Positions 31,543-43,371 of a stretch of DNA of 64,000 bases are shown here, in pieces. Position numbers and translations under genes: made by a program. The stretch covers positions 62,001 to 126,000 of the forward strand of contig JABCPU010000114.1 in the NCBI GenBank assembly GCA_016800925.1, in the 5' to 3' direction. The notes below the pieces were generated by a model, which was not told where the DNA came from, searched no databases, and saw only the letters and a program-made list of their open reading frames with translations. Within the stretch, counting starts at the first letter, position 1. Each line of letters opens with the position of its first letter. The DNA comes from Suillus spraguei (Eukaryota > Basidiomycota > Agaricomycetes > Boletales > Suillaceae).

Positions 31543-34072
31543 ATGCATTCTCCTCAGGCAGACGGGCATTTCGACCGTAGTGTGCGCGTTCTATGTGCCT
31601 GTAGCAGATCTGAAATTAAACTTAGAGTTCGAAGTCTATCATCTCGGTCCCCTGCTACACAGCGTGCAAAGTTTACCTCGCCAAGTGCCCAGTCCACGCT
31701 TGATAGCGAAGTAATTGGACCTGCTTGCTCCCCTAGTGATAAATTACCTGAGCAGTAAGCAACTTGACTGATAATCTCCGGTGCGCGTGCTGAAAACTTG
31801 CTTAGCCTATTGCAGCAAGTCCTCGACACTCTTCGAAATTCTAGCATCGTCGAAAAGGGAGCAAATGATGAGCGATCGCGATTCTGGAAGGTATACCAAA
31901 AGGTCGCATCACAACACGACAACGAGTTTTTGGAGCAATATGATGGTGACATGGATATCGTCTTGACTTTTGTAAGTCGTAAGCTCGCACATCAACAACA
32001 GGATGGTGACTAGTCTTTAGTCTGGCCTATTTTCCGCAGTGAATGCAGCATTCATCGTCACTATGGACAGAGCAATGCTACTGTCACAGATGCTTTGTTG
32101 ACGCAAATCATCACGCTGATGGTAATGAACAGCCATGGAACCCCTATCCCAGATAGTTATCCGCTTCCTGTCCCACCTGCATATCCCGAGGGGCAAGTAT
32201 GGTTCCAGACTCTGGCTTATGCCAGCCTTTCATTCAGCCTTCTTGCGGCATTCGGCGCCGTTTTGGGCAAGCAGTGGCTTCGCTTCTACAAGCTCAGGCG
32301 GTTCGGGCGGCGGGTCCCTCGAGGAGCAGGGCAAGAGCAGGCAACAAAAAGTTTGACAGTCGAGGTGGCCATTTGATGCTGTGCTGCAAACGTTCCCGGT
32401 CCTATTGGAAATTTCATTATTGCTATTCGGCATTTCCTGCTCGTACGTGTGGACGCAACAGCGGACCATCACATCATATCATTGCGCACGGTGGGTTGCT
32501 GTTCCACTGGTGCACCCTTCTTGCATCACTTTTATCCCCAAACTTCCTTCCAAACGCCCACTTACCTTTACTTCGCATGGCTGGCGCATTTATGTGGGCA
32601 GTGAGCATGGTTATTAAACAGAACGACAAAGACATGACACACTGCGCGCAAGCCTTCGCTCTTTCATTGGCAGCATCACAGCGTCCATCTCGAGGCTCAT
32701 ACAACGACTTGTCAGTCCCAAGCCTTCCAGTGACCCTGGGACAGAATCTGCTGTATGTTGGGTACTTGCGACATCCACGGATCCAGATGATATTGCAAGC
32801 GCAGCCTCACTCATTCCCACCATTATTGGTCACCAAACTCAGACATTGTGTCTCACTGTCAGCGGCTTCGTGACACATTTTTCTCTTGTTTCGACGCTGA
32901 AGGGAGACTCCAACCCTCAGCAGGAGATAGAGCAGTCGCCTGTGGGCAAGCTTTAAACTATTTGTGCCTGACTGTAGATGATCCCAATACCCGGAACTGC
33001 TTCCTCGCAGTTGAGAATTTGGCATCAGTGGCGCAGCGTCATTCTTCCACGAAGCTTTGACAAGTGCAAAGCCTTTGCTTGTCAACTGTCAACGTTATCT
33101 GGCCGGGAGAGGGACAGGTGTCGAGCAGACGCACGCACTGCATTACGCATGATGATCGCTGCTGCTGGGGACGGATTCATCATCAGACGATGACTCGATT
33201 ATCTGGCGAGGCCAATTCACGTGGGCCGGCGATCATCGTACGGCAGCTGATTTCGATTGGCTGATCGACTACTTCGTGTCTTGCTCCCGGAAGCAGGATC
33301 ACACAGCGATGGGAGATGCTTTATTAGCGCTGAGCGCTATGAAAGAGCTTGGCACCCGTGCTCGAGAATCTGATTTCCTACACGAGCTCATATCTGCCAT
33401 GAAATCATCCAGTCCTCGTCGCCTTCGCTATTGCAGCTTTACGAGCTATATCGAACTCTCGACTGGCACTCGCCGACGTTGAGGCCATACAGGACAAGGA
33501 TATATGCCAGATACTCCTCACAGAACTTTCCCCTGCTCTTCTGACGGCCACTTGTCCTCGTACCGCTGAACATTGCGAAGATGACGTCAACTTCGATTAT
33601 TGGCGAGATGATGCTACTACGGCTCATCATGGCTTCTTGCTTCCAACACAGAGTGGCGTAAATGCCTAGTCACTGATCAACATATTGGACATTGCATTTC
33701 TATCTTATATCACCTCGACGAGAACTCGCCCGCCCCCTTCCATCTCGCTGCAATATTTGGCGGGTTCGTTCTTCGAGTCCAGACGCAGCTGGGGCTGCCT
33801 TTGGAGCAGTTACAGTGACCAAATCCCGTCTCTTGTCAAGTCAGCCTGGCAGGCTGCAGTGGACTTGAAGCTTTATAATGAAGCCGAATGCATCGCCGCT
33901 TTCCCCCGCTATTGTCGAATGCACAGAACCGGAAAACATTTCAACAGCCGACCTTGAAAGTATTCGCAAGAATGTCAGTCTAGTGATGGAGAAGCTGAAG
34001 AAGCGAAACAAGTATCCGAAGATCACGTCTAATATACAGGACTATTATACCAGATTGACCAGAACTTCATAA
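31543..34072 (+). pseudogene. DUF6535-type membrane protein gene relic
   Basis: Read in pieces: RSRFWKVYQKVASQHDNEFLE...DMDIVL (31880-31970), GLFSAVNAAFIVTM (32030-32065), WFQTLAYASLSFSLLAAFGAVLGKQWL (32200-32282), FDAVLQTFPVLLEISLLLFGI (32370-32435), then a helical C-terminal half to 34072. The N-terminal soluble part plus closely spaced hydrophobic segments matches what I recall of the DUF6535 family of Agaricomycetes. Function unknown. The frame breaks near 32090, 32350, 32500 and 33670 (in-frame tag), so it is probably not functional. Confidence 0.65.
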
Positions 34073-35029
34073 CTTATCTTTTCCGTAAATCCGGGCTGGT
34101 GCTAACTTACCTATATGTATATTGCAATCTCTCGATATTCTTATAAATGTTAACTTATATTATCACGCGCCCAAACTATGATCTCGTTTGGTGATTCAAC
34201 TACTGTATTACAATACTTACGTCCCTTTGTAATTGACATACTTGACTATAACAGCCTATCTGAACTACATGGTCCGAATTCAGGAAGGCATGGAATCTGC
34301 TCCGTCGGTAAGGACGTACGTTACAATATCAAACGGATGTGGATGGTCCCGCTTTACCATTGTCTGTGCCACAATCTATAGTAATTTGTGGGTCGTATCG
34401 TGAAAGACTTGGGCGTCTTCCAGTGGTGCGCTAGCAGCCCGTCTTGTGATAAATGAAAATGAAATCTTGGGCCATTAGGGTATTTGGCGTCTGAATTTTA
34501 AAAACGTAGCGCGCGATTACGCAGTGATACATGGTGATCTGACATACCGTCGTCATCGTGCATCATTTAATTAATTAATTGACTGGGAGTGTAACAGTTA
34601 TAATCATAAATCATATCAGAGGGTTAAGCGCTTGTTTCAATCTCACAGGCCAGCGCAATCCATGGTGCTCGCCTATTGAAACGTTACATTTTCCTCCAAT
34701 CTCCTGTTCGAATAAAAAATCAAGCTGTATTCCCATTAAATATTATAATATATGTTTTATGCTCGGGTCAGGACAAGCAGGTGATGTGATGCATCAAGGA
34801 ACACTCCGTTCTGCACGCAGGATCAACGCTTCGAGGTCATCGGGCGACTGTCTTTGAAATTTGCCGAGGTGCCGTGTTGTAAAATAGGAATAAACTTTGA
34901 TCAACATTGTTGGCGTAACTACATAACCCCTTCTGTACTTCTTACTCCGCACTCTAACCGCACTCATTCAGGACCTCGCCCAGTTCGTCCATCCCGACGC
35001 CGTTCACAATCAAAATCCACAATAAAGTG
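34073..35029. other. AT-rich intergenic / promoter of next gene
   Basis: AT-rich with TTAATTAATTAATTG at 34568-34582. No ORF with support. The last ~150 bases should hold the promoter and 5' leader of the GPI-type gene. Confidence 0.4.
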
Positions 35030-35729
35030 ATGCTTCTCTTTGCGTGCCTTCACTCTTGGCAATCAGTTCCATTCATTTTAGCCTTATTGCTCTCATCACT
35101 TATCCCTGTTCAGGCCTGTGAGTGTCTAGGCTCTCCTTGCCCCAATGGGTGGGTACTGACGGTCGGGCGTCAGATTTTGTTGTGAATCAACCTGGATCAT
35201 CCACATCTTGGAAGAATGGCTCCCCTTATCCCGTTTCATGGACCATGGGCTTGAAGGATGGCATTGATACCTTTGACATTGAGATAACACGACTTAGTCG
35301 CGTTGGCATTTATTTTGTGGCAAAAGAATGTAAGTCTTCATACTGGTACAACATTAATTGACGCTGACTTATTTAATTTAATCAGTGCCTGTTACTATGA
35401 GTAGCCTCAACGTTGTCCTTCAAGACGTGCCTGCAGGTGACGACTACTTCCTGATTTGCATCAACTCTACCGCCGGCGTTACCTACTCCGTTTCCTCCCG
35501 TTTCTCAGTTATCGATGCCAATGCCACAGGGAGCAACCCAAGTCCCGCCTCAGCTCCCACAGTGACCGTTAGCGGCGTACCAAATCCTCTCTCTCACTTT
35601 GCCCAGACATTTGGACCTTCTACAAATGGCGTTGCTCGCCCGGGATGGGCCGGCATCAAGAACCAGGTCACAGCCATTAGTCTGTCTGTGGGAGCTGCAC
35701 TCATTGGGGGCCTTGTGACGCTATACTGA
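35030..35729 (+). CDS. Secreted GPI-type cell-surface protein (Ser/Thr-rich, Kre9/Knh1-N-like)
   Basis: Exons 35030-35117, 35174-35329, 35386-35729 give 195 aa. N-terminal signal peptide (MLLFACLHSW... then FILALLLSSLIPVQA). The ~95-residue core reads NQPGSSTSWKNGSPYPVSWT, FDIEITRL and DVPAGDDYFLICINS, and has the layout of the fungal Ser-Thr-rich GPI-anchored membrane family (PF10342-like). Then comes a Ser/Pro/Thr stretch and a hydrophobic C-terminus (SVGAALIGGLVTLY) suited to GPI addition. Role likely in the cell wall. Frame, splice sites and both termini are intact. Confidence 0.85.
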
Positions 35730-36181
35730 TTCCTTCTAACCGCATTGTAGGCTACTCCCTTACGTTCCAATATTTATTTAAAATTACTGTAGACAATGGA
35801 CGGACATCTCACATAAGTACATTTTATCACACCTCATACTGTCTTGCGTAGTTGGTCTTGTAGTGATTTATTTTAGGATCTGCAATCAATGTGCAACGGT
35901 CATGTTGGAACTAGGAGTGAATCTTAGTCGCAAAGATCGTAGATTTCATGCATCAAAAGCGTAGTAAAAGTATATACTTTGCTATGTCATTCGCACGCCA
36001 GCGCCTTATCTCAAGACGTTCAAAAGTCTTATCTTACATGCTAGTACATAGTAGGCTACCTATTTCTCACTCACTCACGGCAAAAATGAAACATAAAGAT
36101 CGTACAGTGGGTTTCTGCGTAGGAATGCAAGTAAAGCCAGTGATTGTTAGCAAGAATAACATTACTTTCAAGTTAACGCAC
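35730..36181. other. Intergenic
   Basis: Convergent 3' flanks. Nothing recognised. Confidence 0.4.
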
Positions 36182-36592
36182 CTAGAGGTCCGGGGAATCA
36201 GGGAACGGGTTACGGCGCCAGTCAAGATACCATCTCGGTTCCCCCTCTGAACTGGTGAACTTCAGGGCAAACGCTTTCTCGTTCTCATGCACCACTCTTC
36301 CTGGACCGTCAAAGTTGCAGTAAAAGGACATGACTATAATGGGTTTCCCATCCCTGCGGCAATATACGGGTATCAGTCGAGTCGACTCCCCAAACATCTT
36401 GCGGATGACGCCAATGATGAAGATACGATTCCAAGCATGGTTGATCCCCTCGCTGCGTGTGCAATCCTGAGAAAGATCAGGATAAAGAGGGCTATGTTCT
36501 TTCACGAAGGCTTCAAGTTTTTCGAAATCGATGGGATAACCAAACCACAACAAAAGTGGTCTAGCTTTCTGCGAATGGGGAGCATAAGACAC
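36182..36592 (-). CDS. Conserved-looking small protein, function unknown
   Basis: Single-exon 136-aa frame starting MSYAPHSQKARPLLLWFGYP. It contains DFEKLEAFVKEH, STRLIPVYCRRDGKPIIVMS and ends EPRWYLDWRRNPFPDSPDL. I recall similar short Agaricomycete proteins with an LWFGYPIDF start and a WYLD-R-PFPDSP end, but no function. The alternative plus-strand ORF (36287-36679) has no such features. Confidence 0.6.
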   Translation of the reverse strand: MSYAPHSQKARPLLLWFGYPIDFEKLEAFVKEHSPLYPDLSQDCTRSEGINHAWNRIFIIGVIRKMFGESTRLIPVYCRRDGKPIIVMSFYCNFDGPGRVVHENEKAFALKFTSSEGEPRWYLDWRRNPFPDSPDL

Positions 36593-37429
36593 ATCCGAGA
36601 GCGTATCAGGGCAATCAAAGCCAGGCAGCTGGCGCGTGTCCTAACAAGGATTGCACTTTGTGAGGATAATGTCAGATAAAAGGATGTAATAAACATACCC
36701 GTGTGATAACTCCGGGTGTGAGCTCGAAAGAGATGGTTGATGTAGTCATAGAATTTTACAATCTAGAGTAGTTTTCTCCCCATCCTAAATATGAAGTGAT
36801 AGATAAGCTTTGACAGTGGGGCACAACTAGTGCGTCATAGCAAGCGACCGTTTCCCTGTTGGGCCATGTGACTAAACAGGCCTGGGCCGCCTACTATGCC
36901 GGTCAATTCTGGGTCCCACCTTCAAAAGAAAACGCACCCGACACCACTAACCTCTTTTTTCAAGCACACCTGACTTCATCTCGCACTGCACTCTTAGTTG
37001 TGGACTCGATTTCTGGACTCACCTCACGAACACTGTCAACCTTGGACTCGATACCTCGCCTCGCGTGCCTTTCGAACCCTCACGCACAGACTTGTTATTG
37101 TTATTCGATTTTTATTCATCGTGTATATATCTTGTTCTCGCACTCATCCATGAGTGTATATTGTAATCATACTCATCAAAATTCAGCGTCACAAATGTTG
37201 AATTTGCAGTAAGATCTCAAAGATTGTCCGAGTCCATGATTTTGTCAGTGTGCTGTCATTCCAATCTCAGTGTCTTCGCCACTGAAAAATGTCACTTTCA
37301 GGGTTCTGGGTACTGAATTCTCGCACTGCCTATCTTCTAATTCAGACATGGACTGCGGTCATGATACACAAAACACTGAATGTCAGTATTTTGGATCCTG
37401 ACTATCAGTACTCTATACACTCGTTTTTA
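36593..37429. other. Intergenic
   Basis: No supported ORF, and no repeat seen apart from CTCG-rich short motifs. Confidence 0.35.
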
Positions 37430-38960
37430 CTTCCTACGGTGTCCTTGCGGCGATATTCTACGGCGAAATCACTGATATCAGAATCCGATTCGTCCGCATT
37501 TCCGAGGTCAAACATCGACACACATCTATTCTATAACGAGACTATTAGGCAGGAAGCCTACTAGATGACGGACATCTCGGAAATTCAAGTACCTGATCAC
37601 CAACACTTAATCATCATCCAGCGCAATTTATGTCGAATTCAACCTTTTGGTCAAAGCTTTGCAAGAATCAAGGGACATCCTGAAGACTTTCACAGGTACA
37701 GATGTATCACTGCGAAGGTCCCATGTGTAAGGACTGTATTGCCTGGACCATGCTTGACGTTCTCGTCCACGTGACCTAGTGATACAAACATTGATACTAT
37801 CATCAGGAAATTCACACATTCCTTAACATGCTTAATCAGCTTAACTCACTTATCTCAAAACTTGTTTGCTCTCTCTCACATCATTCACCTGGCATATCTT
37901 ATATTTTTTGAGTGCGAAATACAATAAAACATGTATATTAATATATCTCAACTTTTTTTTTCTGAATTCATTCACATTGAAATTTTGGACAAGTAGATTC
38001 AATTTCACCAAGGCAGTTAAGTGTAAATAAGTCCGCATAAGGGCACGTCAAGGAATGTGTGAATTTCCTGATGATATACCTTCTCCATTTTCCTTCGTCA
38101 TCTTACCTCGTGCTTAGCTTGCTCCGACCGTTCTTATCACCACAGGCCCTTATACTCAGTTGTTAACTACTCAAAAACGTATATACGCACCCATATACTC
38201 TCGTATCTACAGCGAATTCTATCCTAGAGATTCCCCACTCAAAAGCACCTCAGAAAGTCCTTGAAACGTGTCGTCTTTGTAACTCGTCTCAAAAGTCTTG
38301 CCCTACTCGTATCCTAGCTACGTCGATCTGTTCCTTGTCGCTATCACCTTTTATCCATTCCATGTCTCTCGTTTTATGCACTTTCCCCTAGCCTTACACA
38401 TGCATATATAGCGTCAAGTCGACGAAATGCAGCATGCAAAATATGCGGTTAAATCTCAACTACGAGGAATGAGATCAGCTTCACTACTGATTCTCCAGGC
38501 GATATGCCTGGGTGATTCCAGAATGAGAATCTGCGCCTCCTATAAGCATGATAGCTGCCCCATTTGACTCCGAATACAACGCAATATATCCATTGCTTGT
38601 GAGGAAGGTGTTAGGTTGCCGATTGCGCATTAGTCATAAGAGGATGAGAAAGCCATGCTGGATATTATACCTGAAATTGGATCAATATACATACAAGCTG
38701 GTAAACCTGATATATCACCTTTGAGGTCATCTTGGAGGGTGTGGTCGGGATTCGCTCCCCAGGTTGTTGTATGTCGAAGATCTCAATAGCATCTTCGAAA
38801 CCGCAGTACAGTCGAAGCTTCACCGGAAAGTCACGCACAGAAGCAATGAAACAGTAAGCTGGGGCGTTGTTGGATAATGTCAAGCAAACAAGAGTATGGA
38901 CCACATATTTCCTAGGTTCATTCGTGTCCTCAACTTCTAGTCACCCTATCTCACCTACAA
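37430..38960 (-). pseudogene. Decayed second copy of the WRAP53-like WD40 gene
   Basis: Matches pieces of 41900-42930 in the same orientation: 37430-37730 with 41930-42220 (YTWDLRSDTSVPVKVFR against YAWDLRGDTSVPMKVFR), 38402-38660 with 42215-42490, and 38740-38885 with 42600-42930. About 670 bp are inserted at 37731-38401, including a hairpin element. The segment for LRASYPIIDHRE is deleted, so the frame is broken. Confidence 0.8.
37798..38076. mobile_element. MITE-like element with long terminal inverted repeats
   Basis: 37798-37831 (TATCATCAGGAAATTCACAC...) is repeated in inverse orientation at 38043-38076 with two or three mismatches in 34 bases. The inner 220 bp are AT-rich and non-coding. 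Both ends are flanked by TA, as in Tc1/mariner-type insertions. No transposase, so it is non-autonomous. Confidence 0.75.
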
Positions 38961-38984
38961 AGAGGAACTGCAGTACCTTGGGTT

Positions 38985-39180
38985 AGCTTCGCTTCTTTGA
39001 ACAGACGATACGGAGGGGGAAGTGAAATCCCTGCCTGGGATGGTGATGTAGCCTCAGCTGACTATTTGCCGTCTCGTGATACTCCAAGCCAAACCCCAGT
39101 GCAAGGGCGCGGAGGATATTTTGTTTGACTTTGTGACATTTCTGTACTCTGCATTGGAATTTATGTACATATAATCTAAC
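38985..39180 (-). pseudogene. Fragment like a 2-oxoglutarate/Fe(II) oxygenase (isopenicillin-N-synthase type)
   Basis: The minus frame reads NILRALALGFGLEYHE then NSQLRLHHHP, resembling the helix and LRLLHYP segment of this oxygenase family. Only ~65 codons are present, with no metal-binding H-x-D in view, so this is a fragment at best. Confidence 0.35.
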
Positions 39181-39199
39181 TACGAGGGAACACACTCAC

Positions 39200-41597
39200 T
39201 CAAAAGAAAAACAATCATGCTTCTTTGAACCCGGGGACGCCCTCGGGCAGCTAGGTTTTGACATAAAGTTGCTGTTCTAGCTCCCGCATTCGAAGGACTC
39301 CTTCATGGTGCAATGGTAAATTCGTCCCCAAAGTCCGGATGAGGCGCAAGCATTTTTTTGGTTTCGTGACGAAGAGTAAAAAAAAAGTTTCAGCTTTCGT
39401 GGTGTAATTCTACGTGAAGAGGTGGCTGACGCCGGCTTACCTGAGTTCCCATAATCAGTACATACCGCCGCTGATGCTGAAAGCTAAGCTTTCAGTATTT
39501 CACCTTTTGGTGTAACGGTTATGCGGGCGGCGGTCTGACCATGTTAGACCCACCCATCTCTGTGACCTCTCCCTCCGGAATACCAAAATTCGTGAGATAG
39601 ACAAATCCAGCTAATTTGAATGACCTAAGGAGTTGATCTGCGGCCTGCCGCTTCGCAGATTCGTCTATAGCAGTGTTAGACAGTCAAGTGAATCAGTTTC
39701 ACTGTCTCTCACAGTTCACATCCTTTGTTGCAGCCCGCTGATTTAAACATTTAGGACATATACTAAATTAGCCTTGTCATTTGGACGTGCCAGCGAGTTG
39801 CTTGAAATATTCATAATCACGATGGAATTGACCAGGAGGTATGAGAACAATATTTGTTTCGTGTAAGTAACCCGGTGAAATTGATGCAGCGTATGTATGT
39901 GACGCGTCCGGCACTGTCACAAATTCTATGACACAGATCGTGTTCAAACACCATATTAACACCATATCATGTCGCTCAAAATGCACTTGAATACTCGTCA
40001 TAAATGATTGAACATATGAATGTCGATCTGTCTACAGGTTCTGGAGCGCTGCGTTTAGTGACCTCTCACCAATTTCACAGTGCTTGTCCTCCGCATTCGT
40101 ACTGCTCGCTAATATTGTCTGTATCACTTGTGAGTCTGTATTGTATTGCCTCTAATCATCGATCTAATGTTGGGTTTCAGACAGCAGCGTCAATTATTGT
40201 CTCACTATGTCAAGCCTCGACCCTACCTTGTCAAGTCTCTCAGTGACTACAGCCTCTGTACTCTGTACTACCATGTCAAGCCCCAACCATGCCAAGCCGG
40301 ACCTCATTCAGGTCAGCTCAAGCACCACTCACACCACGGCAAGTTATTCCCAACATCTTCGCAGCCTCCGTACTAATTTTAACCTCTACTCTTGCCTATG
40401 TCGCGTCAAACCTCTTCCATCCCGCATCAGTGCTACATCACAGCCACGTCAAACCTCACCCTATCAGCCTCGCCAGTACCGCGTCAAACACCACCCTGCG
40501 CGTCAGCACTTCATCACTCTTAGCTATATGCTTTCATAATAATTGATTTTATAATAGTGTCTCCCGGCCCCTCCGGGGACCATAACCGGCTTCGGGTGAG
40601 GTTTTCCTCCCTTAGAAGCCTACCTTGGGATGAGAGTTCTCCTCCAGGTAGTGCTGGAATGGTCATTAGATCCCTTGCTGGGTGGTTACGAACACGAGCA
40701 AATTCACTGACTACCTCTATGCCCCCTTTCCTTCAAGTGCAAAACCCAGACTGCAGCTACTACCTCTTGAAGTGTATCTGAATGACAAAAAGGCACTGCC
40801 ATCAATGCCGGCTACAAAGCAAGTCAATTCTAGGCAAATGTCGCGTGAGCGCTCCGACCTCTGCCAGCTAACTCAGGAAAGTAAGAAGAGTCAAGGATGT
40901 CCGAGTCGATGACCCGGCGCGGCTGGCAGTGTGCCTGCGGAAGCTGGCCTCCTCATGATGGATCTTTTCTATGACAATGCCCGAAGGCTCTACTCCTACC
41001 GACTAAACTACGCAAATGGTGCCAAACACTCGCCTGCGCGAGAGGGGTAGCCCACTCCACTTCGCCCAGCTGCACATGATGCGACTAGAATACGGTTCAC
41101 GGAGGGGACATGAGATCTCAATCGAAGTGACAATGACAGCCCATGTAAAGGAGTGACCGATAAGAGTGTTGTCCATACAGCAGGCATAGAATCTACACGA
41201 TAATCTTGAAGCACAAATCTCGCCATGATATAACATAACAATACATGTATTACATTCAGCGGCTGCTCGCCACAAGATGTATCCAACAACTACTATCAAC
41301 TTGAGGTTGAAATGGAAAATAGAAAATAGCGGTCGATTGTCTCCACCGAAGAAAATGCAAGTCAAAATTACTGTGTTACAAAAGACCTTGTACGTCAAGA
41401 TCCTTCATTCCTGTAGACCAGTCAGAATGCAGCGAATGCCGTGCAGTGGGTGCAACGGATTCTCGCATTTATGTCTTTGACATCGCTGGCAAAAGCAGAA
41501 GTCGACCCAAATCTTATCGACCCTTGTCCGGCAGACAACCCGGACGGTGAGCAATAAACCAGTCCAATAGCATTCGGGCGCATCGAACAGATATCAA
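39200..41597. other. Intergenic, no clear gene
   Basis: A 74-codon minus ORF at 39777-40001 (ends FHRDYEYFKQLAGTSK) and several overlapping plus ORFs at 40004-40546 (Pro/Ser-rich, with recurring GTCAAGCC motifs) have no recognisable domain. 40557-40640 is GC-rich (CCCGGCCCCTCCGGGG), unlike its surroundings. Confidence 0.35.
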
Positions 41598-43371
41598 TCA
41601 AGCACGATGCACGGCTCGCGTGGCGTCGAATGACCACATCTTTAAAGAAGAGTCTTCGACATATGGAAGTGGTCGGCGCCTTGATGTTGAGACCATATCC
41701 TGGCTCTCAGAATCCAACTCTTGGTCTGTTAAATCCCCGTCGGAACTATTAGAATCACCCTCCTCCACGCCTTCATCAAAATGGCGTGAGCCTGATGATG
41801 ACAGAATATTGGAACGCAAGGGCTGGAATGCCACACAGCCAACCACATCTTCGGTCGCAGAGATCAGTTGCAAAGGGTGAGCACAAGTGTCTGATATGCT
41901 TGCCTCCGTGTGCTTTGAATGTCATCTTTGGGGTAATATTCTCCGACGCAATCGCTGACGACTGTTCAGAATTCAATTCATCTGAATCTCCGATATCAAA
42001 CATCGAAATGCATCCATTCTGTAACGTGAACGTGTCAGCCAGGAATCCTAAATGACGGATATCTAGGAAAGTCAAGTACCTGATCACCTACGCTTAGCCA
42101 TCTTCCAGCGCAATCTATGTCGAATTCGATTTTTTGGTTGGTCAAGGTTTTGCAAGAATCAGGGGGCGTCCTAAAGACTTTCATAGGTACAGATGTATCA
42201 CCGCGAAGGTCCCACGCATATATAGCATCATGTCGACGGAATGCAGCATACAAAATGTGCGGTTTAGTCGGGTTAAACTTCAACTGCGAGGAATGAGATC
42301 AGCTTTACTACTAATCCTCCAGCCAACATGCCTGCGTGACACCAGAACGAGAATTTGCGCCTCCTATAGGCATGATAGCTGCTCCATTTGACTCCGAATA
42401 CAACGCAATATTATCCATCGCTTGTGAGGAAGGTGTTAGGCTGCCGATTGCGTAGTAGTCATAAGAGGAGGAAAAAGCTATGCTGGATATTATACCTAGA
42501 ATTGGATCAACATACATACGAGCTAGTAAACCTAATATCTCACCTTTGAGACCATCCTTGCTTTTCTTGGAAGGCGTGGTCGGGAGTCGATCTCCCTCCC
42601 CAGGTTGTTGTATGTCGAAGATCTCGATGGCATCTTCGAAACCGCAGTACAGTCTTAGAGTAGATTACACACGTAGCAATTATTATCAAATACAAACGGA
42701 ACTTTCATGCCAGGCTCACTTGTCAGCTGTCAAGTTGAACGCGAGACTATGAGGAGCGATGAACCTCTCACGATGATCGATAATTGGGTAGGAGGCTCTC
42801 AGCTGTGGGGTTGATCAGGGGTCTGACAATGTATGAACAGTGGACTACATACCCTTCCATCTGAAGCATCTAGAAGCTTCACCGGACAGTCACGCACGGA
42901 GGCGACGAAACAGTAAGCTGGAGCGTTGTTGGATGATGCTCCAGGATACCAAGCAAAATTGACGACCGCTGAGGACTGCGAGAATGTACGCTTATGGTGT
43001 GCGGAGATCTGTGTGCCTTCTAAACGGATTGATGGGTGAAAAAGCTAAATCATGCGCAACACGACTGACCTTGAACATCCGAACTTCAGGATTTAAACAA
43101 TATCTGAAATTGTGGATGACTCCGACAACAACAATGCTCACATATCAAACAGCTGAAATGCCCTATTTTCGCACTGGACGAGGAAACTGGATCCATCTGC
43201 ACACCTTCAGTGTTTTGACGTTTGAACAGTGCTCAAATCGATTGACTGAAAGGCGTACCACCTGGTGCAACGAGCAAAATTGTCTGCGAAATCAGGATCC
43301 ACGTCCAGATTTTTTGTTAGGACAAGATCCGGAGGGTAAGAGAGGTCAAGCTGAGCAGGCTTCCACTCCAT
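41598..43371 (-). CDS. WRAP53: WRAP53/TCAB1-like WD40 protein
   Basis: WRAP53 (telomerase Cajal-body protein 1) binds small Cajal-body RNAs and telomerase RNA. Start ATG 43371 (MEWKPAQLDL). Exons: 43371-43262, 43204-43142, 43103-43070, 42975-42853, 42802-42720, 42653-42544, 42495-42332, 42283-42080, 42018-41904, 41848-41598, giving 418 aa with an intact frame. WD40 blades are seen at DGSSFLVQCENRAFQLFD, SSAVVNFAWYP, APHSLAFNLTADKLYCGF, GIISSIAFSSSYDYYAIGS, LKFNPTKPHILYAAFRR...YAWDLRGD, IEFDIDCAGRWLSVGDQ-NGCISMFD and VVGCVAFQPLRSNIL. An acidic loop follows, as in family members. Two introns (42331-42284 gcatgt, 41903-41849 gcaagc) fit only as GC-AG. A decayed copy lies at 37430-38960. Confidence 0.85.

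Noticed and set aside
36287..36679. 130-aa plus ORF
   Set aside because: Antisense to the better-supported 36182-36592 minus ORF.
39300..39372. tRNA-like A box (TGGTGCAATGGTAA)
   Set aside because: No B box at the right distance and no cloverleaf pairing.
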